DNA from: Pontiellaceae bacterium
GTDB taxonomy: Bacteria; Verrucomicrobiota; Kiritimatiellia; Kiritimatiellales; Pontiellaceae
Length of the DNA stretch: 12,177 bases
Assembly (NCBI GenBank): GCA_016937035.1
Contig: JAFGWS010000142.1
Location: 1-12,177, forward strand
Direction of reading: 5' to 3'
In this document: in pieces, positions 7,284 through 12,177 of the stretch
How positions within the stretch are numbered: the first letter of the stretch is position 1
Layout: each line of letters begins with the position of its first letter
Made by a program: the position numbers and the translations under genes
Notes under the pieces: generated by a model
Seen by the model: the letters and a program-made list of their open reading frames with translations, nothing else
Database searches by the model: none
Told to the model about the DNA's origin: nothing

Positions 7284-7312
7284 ATAGCAGCGGGTAAACG
7301 TATGTGAAAAAA

Positions 7313-7366
7313 CCACTAATTCACACTGAGCCTCACTAATTAGTGTTGATTAGAGAAGATTAGTGG
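7313..7366. repeat. 54-bp palindromic array with 10-base period
   Basis: Three copies of an 8-base unit xCACTAAT occur at 7313 (CCACTAAT), 7323 (ACACTGAG, degenerate) and 7333 (TCACTAAT). Three inverted copies follow at 7339 (ATTAGTGT), 7349 (ATTAGAGA) and 7359 (ATTAGTGG). All units are spaced exactly 10 bases apart within each half. The outer arms CCACTAAT/ATTAGTGG and the inner perfect palindrome CACTAATTAGTG (7334-7345) share one dyad centre between 7339 and 7340. By hand count 19 of 27 positions are symmetric. Confidence 0.75.
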
Positions 7367-7417
7367 GTTGAAACATTTAGACGTTACTGCGTGCCAGTGG
7401 CCGAAATCTCATTCCTC

Positions 7418-7444
7418 AATCAGGAATCCGAAGCAAACCTGATT
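7418..7444. other. Inverted repeat upstream of the nuclease gene
   Basis: AATCAGG (7418-7424) and CCTGATT (7438-7444) are perfect 7-bp arms with a 13-base loop, 61 bases before the nuclease ATG. They could form a leader hairpin or operator. No T-run makes a terminator on either strand. Confidence 0.3.
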
Positions 7445-7504
7445 CTTTGATTTCCTGTGCCCTGCGAATCCTGCTATTAATAAGAGAATTAAACAGGACG
7501 AATT

Positions 7505-8449
7505 ATGGGTGAACTGAAGAATACATTTTCGTGGTCGTTCAGCGCGGCGGAGGATTTTGAGCAGTGCCGCCGCCGGCGCTACTGGAGTAAATACGGGATG
7601 TGGGGCGGCTGGGCGCGTACAGCCACAGCGGAGCAGAAGCTCGCGTATCGCCTCAGCAAAATGGACAACCGGTGGGGACTAATGGGTCAGGCGGCTGAAA
7701 ATGCCATTATGTGGGTGCTCAAGCAGCACCAGCAGGGCGTTCCCGTCGACAGCAAAACCGCCTGGGAAAAAATGGCCCGCCCGTTTTTGACCCAAAAGTG
7801 GAATGAGTCGAACGAAGGCAATTGGCGGAGCAGCCCGAAGCGCTTCTGCTGTCTGCGTGAACATTATTATAAAACGCTAGAAGACGAAAATGCTGCCAAA
7901 CGTCAGGTTGCCGCGCAGGTGCAGAACTGCATCGATAACTTTATCGATAAAGTACTTCCGCGCATCAGCTCCATCGTACCCCCGCAGGAGTTTCAGATTG
8001 CCACTCCGGAGCTCGGCGGCGATGTGGAACACTTCTTTTATAAGGACGTAAAAATCTATTCCATTCCCGACTACGCCTACAAGATCGGCGACCAAGTGCA
8101 TATTCACGACTGGAAGGCTGGAAAAATCAAGGCGGAGCAGCACAGGCTACAGCTCTCGCTCTACGCACTCTGGGCCATCGTTAAGCACGGCGCTTCGCTG
8201 GATAACATTTTTCTCTATGTCGAATATCTCAACGAAGGTCAGGTGCTCCCGTTCCAGCTGACGCAGGCGGAGCTCGACGAAACCAAGGCGCTGATGAGCG
8301 ACTCCGTCGGCGAAATGACCGAATACCTCGTCGATTGCGACCGTAATAAAAACGAGCCCCTGCCCAAAGAGGAGTGGGAACTCGCCCTCGACCCCATCAA
8401 CTGCTCACAGTGCAACTTTTATGAATTGTGCAAATCCGAATTGGAGTGA
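7505..8449 (+). CDS. PD-(D/E)XK nuclease family protein with Fe-S type cysteines (RecB/Cas4-like)
   Basis: 314 residues with the RecB/Cas4 nuclease pattern. A start motif FSWSFSAAEDFEQCRRRRYW (8-27) carries Cys21. The catalytic core is IPDYAY (Asp189) followed by HDWKAGK (Asp202, Lys204), then QLSLYA (Gln216, Tyr220). The C-terminus has Cys300-x2-Cys303-x5-Cys309 (CSQCNFYELC). One N-terminal and three C-terminal cysteines are the known layout of the [4Fe-4S] clamp in AddB, Cas4 and Dna2-type nucleases, so a cluster is likely. It would cleave DNA, probably from ends, but no helicase domain is present and no cas, addAB or recombinase gene is adjacent. The central part (about 50-180) is helical and I do not recognise it. 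The ATG has AGGA at 7495-7498. It may be a solitary Cas4-like enzyme, a phage or element remnant, or part of a repair or defence route not shown here. Confidence 0.85.
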   Translation: MGELKNTFSWSFSAAEDFEQCRRRRYWSKYGMWGGWARTATAEQKLAYRLSKMDNRWGLMGQAAENAIMWVLKQHQQGVPVDSKTAWEKMARPFLTQKWNESNEGNWRSSPKRFCCLREHYYKTLEDENAAKRQVAAQVQNCIDNFIDKVLPRISSIVPPQEFQIATPELGGDVEHFFYKDVKIYSIPDYAYKIGDQVHIHDWKAGKIKAEQHRLQLSLYALWAIVKHGASLDNIFLYVEYLNEGQVLPFQLTQAELDETKALMSDSVGEMTEYLVDCDRNKNEPLPKEEWELALDPINCSQCNFYELCKSELE

Positions 8450-8471
8450 GTGGGATGACCGGGATGAGTTG

Positions 8472-8502
8472 AATCAAGCATTTTAATGACCAATCAAGCA
8501 TT
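8472..8502. repeat. Direct repeat with 20-base period
   Basis: AATCAAGCATT occurs at 8472-8482 and again at 8492-8502. ATGACC also occurs both at 8455-8460 and at 8486-8491. The duplication lies exactly where the reading frame of the following small ORF loses any start codon, so it may mark the event that broke its 5' end. Confidence 0.55.
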
Positions 8503-8742
8503 AGCGATGAAGACATTGCCATTCTGCTTGTCGAGGCGATTCCGGCTACGACTAGAGCGGCGGGGAAAGAATCTTCTGATATTTTTGCGCAGTTGGATGC
8601 CCAAGCTGATATGTGGTTATATAAAAATGGTTGGCCGTCATCTCGTGGAGAGAATATAGAATGGAGGCATAATGATTTATTTGAAGTGGCATATGTCTAT
8701 GTACATAAATTGTTTGAAAAAATGATAGAGGAGGGACAATGA
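8473..8742 (+). pseudogene. Small ORF of unknown function lacking a usual start codon
   Basis: From the TGA at 8470-8472 the frame is open for 89 codons to TGA at 8740-8742 and reads like real protein from about 8503 (SDEDIAILLVEAIPATTRAA, then later WPSSRGENIEWRHNDLFEVA and ending KLFEKMIEEGQ). There is no ATG, GTG or TTG in the first part; the first TTG and ATG come mid-protein. An ATG at 8486 in another frame (MTNQALA) would join it after a one-base shift. It overlaps the next ATG by four bases (ATGA, 8739-8742), the usual sign of translational coupling, so it was probably the first gene of a pair. I do not recognise the family. It could use a rare ATT start (8500), or be 5'-broken by the duplication at 8472-8502. 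Confidence 0.5.
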
Positions 8743-9734
8743 AATCGATTGTAAATATTATTATTTTTGTATGGGTTTTTGTGGCTTCAGAAGTAGGAGC
8801 AATCGAAGGTCATGAAACAGTAATGCTCGATGTTGTGGTTTTGGAGGAAAGAAAACCTGTAGAAGGAGCAACATTATCGTGTGGATTTGAACAATACTAC
8901 GGAAGTAGGCCTAGTGTTGTTGATACCGTGTTGACGGACACCAATGGTTGCGCCCAAGCTCTCGGAGAGTCTTCCGGTGACGTGGATTTTTCTATTACCA
9001 AGGACGGATATTATAAACATCACGAGTCCATGAAATTGCTGAAAGAGATTAATATGGGGCCGGTCTCCACCAATCTAACCATCGAATTAAATAAAATCAT
9101 CAACCCCATTCCCATGTATGTTAAGCGAGAAAAACGTGAAATACCCAAGATAGACGATTTTTTTGGTTATGACTTTGAGGTTGGTGATTGGGTCGCTCCT
9201 CATGGCGAAGGGAAAATTTCCGATATTCTTTTCAAAGCCATTTTTACGTCGACCGATAGATCCAACTATTCTGTAACCTTGGAGGTTAAGTTCCCCGGCG
9301 AATACAATGGCATTCAACCAATGCCCCGGGAGTATCAAGAATGGCAGGGAAGTCAATTGCGCTCATCGCATCAAGCTCCAGAGACGGGGTATGTAGATTA
9401 TTTGAATATGTCTCGATTCCGGAAAGGTGGAATTTTCGATGATGGGGATTTTTCGGAGAAGGATCGCGAAGGATATTATTTCCGGATTCGGTCCGAGGTG
9501 GATATACAAGGTAATTTGATTTCGGCACAATACGGAAAGATATATGGAAGCATTAATTTGTATGGCGGTATATCGGAGAGAGAGCTTGGCTTGGCCTTTT
9601 TGTACTATTTCAATCCAGACAAAACACGAAATGTCGAATTCGATCCAAAACGCAACCTGTTTCTAAAACAGCCAGAAGGTGGATTTCTTCCGCAAGGTCG
9701 GGCGAAGCTTAAGTATTCGATCACTGCGCCGTAA
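8739..9734 (+). CDS. Exported protein of unknown function with N-terminal beta-sandwich-like domain
   Basis: 331 residues. Signal peptide at about 1-21 (MKSIVNIIIFVWVFVASEVGA), so it is exported to the periplasm or beyond. Residues about 28-115 (VMLDVVVLEERKPVEGATLSC to TLTDTNG-like turns and KDGYYKH) resemble the carboxypeptidase-regulatory/Ig-like fold, where VxGAxV...TDxNG...xxKxGY is typical. Residues 120-331 (PIPMYVKREK, YDFEVGDWVAPHGEGKISD, YYFRIRSEVD, NVEFDPKRNLFLKQ) form a second beta-rich domain. I believe I have seen related hypothetical proteins in PVC bacteria, but cannot name it. GGAGG at 8730-8734 precedes the ATG closely, and translation is probably coupled to the overlapping ORF. 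Its codons are AT-richer than the flanking nuclease gene, which hints at acquisition of the pair. Confidence 0.8.
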   Translation: MKSIVNIIIFVWVFVASEVGAIEGHETVMLDVVVLEERKPVEGATLSCGFEQYYGSRPSVVDTVLTDTNGCAQALGESSGDVDFSITKDGYYKHHESMKLLKEINMGPVSTNLTIELNKIINPIPMYVKREKREIPKIDDFFGYDFEVGDWVAPHGEGKISDILFKAIFTSTDRSNYSVTLEVKFPGEYNGIQPMPREYQEWQGSQLRSSHQAPETGYVDYLNMSRFRKGGIFDDGDFSEKDREGYYFRIRSEVDIQGNLISAQYGKIYGSINLYGGISERELGLAFLYYFNPDKTRNVEFDPKRNLFLKQPEGGFLPQGRAKLKYSITAP

Positions 9735-9747
9735 CGCGCATATGAGT

Positions 9748-9766
9748 GCCTCCTAATCTTAGGGGC
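9748..9766 (+). other. Hairpin after the exported-protein gene
   Basis: GCCTCCTAA (9748-9756) pairs with TTAGGGGC (9759-9766) with one bulged T, starting 14 bases after the stop codon. No T-run follows, so it is only a possible transcript end. Confidence 0.3.
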
Positions 9767-9817
9767 TAATTGAGTATAGTTCGTTTACTGAAAGCTTTTA
9801 TGTTGCTTTTATTATCT

Positions 9818-9849
9818 CAATGCTTCACTTTTCGAAAAGTGAAGCATTG
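9818..9849. promoter_or_regulatory. Perfect 32-bp palindrome just before a start codon
   Basis: CAATGCTTCACTTTTC (9818-9833) is followed at once by its exact reverse complement GAAAAGTGAAGCATTG (9834-9849). All 32 positions are symmetric. It ends at the first G of the ribosome-binding G-run GGGGAAG (9849-9855) of the gene starting at 9859. As RNA it would form a strong hairpin abutting the ribosome site; as DNA it could bind a dimeric regulator. Confidence 0.85.
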
Positions 9850-9858
9850 GGGAAGCAG

Positions 9859-11292
9859 ATGAACACCAGTATAATACGAATTGTGACGGTGCTGTTAGTT
9901 TCAGGTTCTCTGATATCGCGTGCCGATGAGCCTGCTGCGGATGCTGTTGTTTCGGCGGGTGTCTCTGAAATTGTCGACAATATCGTTGAGGTAAATGTCC
10001 TGATGCATAGCGCTGTGGGGGTCGCAGGAGGAAGGCCTCAACAGTATGATAATTTTGTATTGCTGAAATCAGTCGCATCGAGGGATGAACTGATCCGGTT
10101 AACCGATCACTTCAACCCGGTCGTACGATGTTACGCTTTTTGGGCATTAATATCAGATCCGTCCGTTGATCTTTATCCGCTGGTTCTGGCACATATAAGC
10201 GATAGCGAGTTGTTTGAGACGTTTTCCGGATGCATAAGATCCGGCGAACGGGTTGGTGATTTCTTTATCGACGCGGCTTCATGGGAAGAGGCCGCTGTAA
10301 AACTGACGACCGAACAGCTTGATGAGCTGGATCATCTTCTGATCACTACGCCGAACGATTTGTCGGCCAAAAACAGCGCTATCGGAAAACTTGAGCCTAC
10401 GGAAGAAGTTTATCCTCGGATTCTGGAACTGGTTACTGAAGAGACGAACCAAACTGCATTGGTTGTACTGGCCAAATATAGAAAACAGAAGGATATTCCG
10501 GTCATTCTGAATTTTCCGGCAGAGGAATATAATTCTTATGTTTATGCGGCTATTTCCACTTTCCCTGATGAGGCATTCTGGCCTTTGCTAGAAAGCCGTC
10601 TCAAAGAAGCCTTCAGTAAGACATTGCATTGTAACGAGTGGGCAGGACTCTACAAAGCGATTGCCGCCTATAAAAACGACCAAGCGGTTGAATTGCTATG
10701 GCGTCCGCTCACGGAAGTGAATGATCGGAGTATGCGGGAATATCATCTCCGTTATCTATGCGGTGCACTTTCTGAAAATCTTTGTCCACTCTATGAGGAG
10801 TTACTCTGGAGACTGTGGGAAGAAGAGGGGCTGATCTCCTTGGGTGCGTTCCGTTACTTATGCGGTAAAGATAAAGATGAAGCGTATACATTTGCCAAGG
10901 AAAAGCTGCGGCATGCGGAAGAACTCAGCAATCATGTGGAGCTGGTGGAAGAGATGCTCAACATGCTCCTGAAGTGGGACAAGGAATTTGCCTTTAGAAT
11001 GATCAGAGAACAAATCAGAGACGCTGATGCTCGTCTGTTTCCGGTATTCGCGGAACAGGTTATTGCTCTTCAGGACAGCTCTTTCATTTACCCTTTGGCC
11101 AATCGATTGGGGCAGGAGAAGGAACCTCAGGTATATTTAAAAATAGCGGAAGCGCTGCTGGCGTACAACAACAAGGCCGTTAATCAGAAGATCAGGGATG
11201 CGGTAAAACGGAATGAAGCGCTCAGGAGCGGAGCGGGCAACGATGCCTTAAAGAAACTAGCGGAAAAAATCGGCTCAGAAAAAGATGATTGA
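9859..11292 (+). CDS. Exported helical-repeat (HEAT-like) protein of unknown function
   Basis: The frame opens at ATG 9820, inside a palindrome, but ATG 9859 is the better start: it follows GGGGAAG and begins a signal peptide (MNTSIIRIVTVLLVSGSLIS, cleavage near SRA-DE). This gives 477 residues. From about residue 60 to the end the sequence is almost all amphipathic helices in pairs, e.g. LIRLTDHFNPVVRCYAFWAL, YPRILELVTEETNQTALVVL and VYLKIAEALLAYNNKAVNQK. This is the pattern of HEAT or other alpha-solenoid repeats, which usually bind protein partners. No catalytic motif is visible. It probably sits in the periplasm as a scaffold or adaptor. Neighbours give no clear role. The fold call is moderately sure; function is unknown. 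Confidence 0.78.
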   Translation: MNTSIIRIVTVLLVSGSLISRADEPAADAVVSAGVSEIVDNIVEVNVLMHSAVGVAGGRPQQYDNFVLLKSVASRDELIRLTDHFNPVVRCYAFWALISDPSVDLYPLVLAHISDSELFETFSGCIRSGERVGDFFIDAASWEEAAVKLTTEQLDELDHLLITTPNDLSAKNSAIGKLEPTEEVYPRILELVTEETNQTALVVLAKYRKQKDIPVILNFPAEEYNSYVYAAISTFPDEAFWPLLESRLKEAFSKTLHCNEWAGLYKAIAAYKNDQAVELLWRPLTEVNDRSMREYHLRYLCGALSENLCPLYEELLWRLWEEEGLISLGAFRYLCGKDKDEAYTFAKEKLRHAEELSNHVELVEEMLNMLLKWDKEFAFRMIREQIRDADARLFPVFAEQVIALQDSSFIYPLANRLGQEKEPQVYLKIAEALLAYNNKAVNQKIRDAVKRNEALRSGAGNDALKKLAEKIGSEKDD

Positions 11293-11433
11293 GCTGAAGG
11301 GTTGGGCATGAAATCAAGTCGTCTAACATTGAGGCCGGTGAGGGTTTAGGATGAGTTCTCCTTTCGCCAAGCCGTTGCTTCTTTTCAATATTCGTGGTTC
11401 TAGAAGTGCGGAAAAAAAAGAGGGAGGATCAGC

Positions 11434-11619
11434 ATGAAAACGTATGGACAGATTGGGGTGATCACCGGTGCGGCACTGGGAGGACTTGCCCTGTTGATGC
11501 TCATGATGAGCGGGGTCGGAGATAACCCGCCGGCGATGCAGACCTATCTGATTGCGGCTGCGATTATTTTCGGGGCCGGCCTGATCGCCGGCGCGATCGA
11601 GGGCGGGAAACCGAAGTAA
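11434..11619 (+). CDS. Small two-helix membrane protein
   Basis: 61 residues. Two glycine/alanine-rich hydrophobic segments, about 7-27 (IGVITGAALGGLALLMLMMSG) and about 37-55 (TYLIAAAIIFGAGLIAGAI), are joined by a short loop with GDNPPAMQ and followed by a basic tail (GGKPK). This suits an inner-membrane hairpin with both ends in the cytoplasm. A strong GGAGG at 11423-11427 with a 6-base spacer makes translation very likely despite the small size. No family recognised; it could be a small membrane modulator. It stands alone, 141 bases after the helical-repeat gene. Confidence 0.72.
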   Translation: MKTYGQIGVITGAALGGLALLMLMMSGVGDNPPAMQTYLIAAAIIFGAGLIAGAIEGGKPK

Positions 11620-11677
11620 AAAGGAAAAGGGATGCCCCCTCTTCTTGTTGAAGCAGCGGCTTTTGGGGAACCTTCCC

Positions 11678-11750
11678 CCGTACCGCAGTCATCTTGACAG
11701 CCCTGCTTCCGTATCGCAGCCATCTTGGCGGCCCCGTCGCTGAGCAGGCA
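11678..11750. repeat. Tandem pair of the hairpin repeat also found in priA
   Basis: Two direct units 31 bases apart carry GCAGTC-ATCTT-GACAGC (11685-11701) and GCAGCC-ATCTT-GGCGGC (11716-11732), each preceded by CCGTA. The bases TCGCTGAGCAGGCA at 11737-11750 match the priA element exactly (minus strand 594-581), and CTGCTTCCGT at 11703-11712 also matches it. Between copies the three stem pairs next to the loop change on both sides (GGC/GCC, GTC/GAC, GCC/GGC) while the ATCTT loop stays constant. Confidence 0.8.
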
Positions 11751-11812
11751 CCCCGGAAAAATAATCTATCGATCCGGCCATTAAGCATCGCGAATCGCGT
11801 GTTGATTTTTAG

Positions 11813-11880
11813 CCGCGAAAGAACACATAGAACGCGAAAAAGTAGGCATTTTTGTCTTGGTGGTCCTTGCGTTTGTGGGG
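11813..11880. repeat. Palindromic array of 9-10-base degenerate units
   Basis: The left half has units CGCGAAAGAA (11814), CACATAGAA (11824) and CGCGAAAAA (11833). The right half, in reverse complement, reads CCACAAACG, CAAGGACCA, then an A-rich end. The halves are related only loosely (outer CCRCRAA, inner A-run). The architecture resembles 7313-7366 with different sequence. Confidence 0.5.
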
Positions 11881-11897
11881 GAGGCATCCTTGCCTGC
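11881..11897 (+). repeat. Degenerate single copy of the hairpin repeat
   Basis: GAGGC-ATCCTT-GCCTGC resembles the priA hairpins (GCAGGC-ATCCT-GCCTGC). It abuts the right end of the palindromic array at 11813-11880. Confidence 0.5.
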
Positions 11898-12017
11898 GCA
11901 CTTTAGTCTGCATGACGTCCTCGCAGCGTAAAGAAGAGAGCGAGCCGATTCATCCCCGCTGTAGCGGAAGGAGAAAACGGAAAGAATGGGGGTCAAAAGA
12001 AAACAAATAATTAGCAC

Positions 12018-12046
12018 TTGCCCTGCCCTAGGTGATTCTGTAGAAC
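12018..12046 (+). promoter_or_regulatory. Putative promoter of the tRNA-Lys gene
   Basis: TTGCCC (12018-12023) and TAGAAC (12041-12046) are separated by exactly 17 bases, each matching four of six consensus positions. It lies 54 bases before the tRNA. Weak but correctly placed. Confidence 0.3.
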
Positions 12047-12100
12047 TCTCCCTCCTTTGCGGGAAGTCCAGCATGGCCCCGCTTGGAAAATCCAATTTTT

Positions 12101-12176
12101 GGGCCGGTAGCTCAGTCGGTAGAGCATTTGACTTTTAATCAAAGGGTCCCGGGTTCGAGTCCCGGCCGGCTCACCA
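12101..12176 (+). tRNA. tRNA-Lys (anticodon UUU)
   Basis: A 76-base cloverleaf. Acceptor stem GGGCCGG (12101-12107) pairs with CCGGCTC (12166-12172), with one G-T pair. D arm GCTC/GAGC is at 12110-12125. Anticodon stem TTTGA/TCAAA encloses loop CTTTTAA, anticodon TTT at 12134-12136. The T arm contains GGTTCGAGTCC. The discriminator base A73 is followed by an encoded CCA (12174-12176). It reads lysine codons AAA and AAG. It is complete and ends one base before the window edge. Confidence 0.97.
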
Positions 12177-12177
12177 A

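Larger units (their letters stand above)
7185..7504. other. 320-base intergenic region with two palindromic repeat arrays
   Basis: No ORF with coding character was seen. It contains two separate palindromic repeat elements (7240-7283 and 7313-7366) and a weaker inverted repeat near 7418-7444. The last 60 bases form the leader of the nuclease gene, with AGGA at 7495-7498 six bases before its ATG. Confidence 0.7.
11620..12100. other. 481-base intergenic region packed with structured repeats
   Basis: No ORF with coding character was seen on either strand. In order it holds a GGGGAACCTTCCCC hairpin (11665-11678), the tandem hairpin repeat (11678-11750), a near-palindrome CGCGAATCGCG (11789-11799), a palindromic array (11813-11880), a further hairpin unit (11881-11897) and a putative tRNA promoter (12018-12046). 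Just before the tRNA, TTGGA-AAA-TCCAA-TTTTT resembles a weak terminator. Confidence 0.65.

Noticed and set aside
7313..7366. Possible CRISPR array
   Set aside because: The units are only 8 bases, spaced by 2 bases, and inverted in the second half; there are no spacers of 25-40 bases and no cas operon.
7505..8449. Calling the nuclease Cas4 of a CRISPR system
   Set aside because: No CRISPR array or other cas gene is in the window, and the fold and cysteine pattern are shared by many non-CRISPR nucleases.
11781..12095. Minus-strand frame of 104 codons before the tRNA
   Set aside because: It runs across the palindromic array, hairpin repeats and the putative tRNA promoter, has no coding character and no ribosome site.
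12101..12176. tRNA 3' end as an integration (attachment) site
   Set aside because: tRNA genes are common integration targets, but no integrase and no second copy of the tRNA end is present in the window, so nothing supports it here.

Overview
The window looks like chromosomal DNA of a Gram-negative bacterium. It carries an arabinose-5-phosphate isomerase for Kdo/lipopolysaccharide synthesis, a periplasmic two-PDZ HtrA protease, a lipoprotein gene and several exported proteins. The mix of small uncharacterised exported proteins, short structured intergenic repeats and moderately high GC would suit the Verrucomicrobiota/Kiritimatiellota/Lentisphaerae (PVC) branch. That placement is an inference from gene style; no marker gene in the window settles it.

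Layout. Positions 1-948 (minus) hold the first 316 codons of the replication-restart helicase PriA, which runs off the left edge. It is divergent from a DegP/DegQ-type protease (1063-2463), which is followed by kdsD/kpsF (2550-3539) and a membrane-anchored protein of unknown function (3602-4825). An EstA-type serine esterase (4906-5676) converges on a frameshifted lipoprotein gene on the minus strand (5742-6218), and a clear minus-strand terminator lies between them. A 4'-phosphopantetheinyl transferase (6336-7184) is followed by a 320-base repeat-bearing gap. Next come a stand-alone PD-(D/E)XK nuclease with four candidate iron-sulphur cysteines (7505-8449), an AT-richer pair made of a start-less small ORF (8473-8742) overlapping an exported protein (8739-9734), an exported helical-repeat protein (9859-11292) and a tiny two-helix membrane protein (11434-11619). 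A 481-base repeat-rich gap leads to a tRNA-Lys(UUU) at the right edge.

How the genes relate. Most look like independent units; I see no large operon and no CRISPR array. The protease, isomerase and lipoprotein belong to envelope construction and quality control. PriA and the nuclease act on DNA. The phosphopantetheinyl transferase activates carrier proteins.

The most unusual signal is not a gene. A family of short hairpin elements has a conserved ATCTT-type loop and stem bases that covary between copies. It occurs as an in-frame 51-bp palindromic block inside the PriA coding sequence and again as a direct-repeat pair plus a single copy in the right-hand gap. Separate palindromic arrays built from 8-10 bp units lie in the two long gaps, the best being a 54-bp dyad with a 10-bp period. 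A perfect 32-bp palindrome sits just before the start codon of the helical-repeat gene. Other points of note are a Glu in place of the catalytic Asp in the HtrA protease and two compensating frameshifts in the lipoprotein gene.
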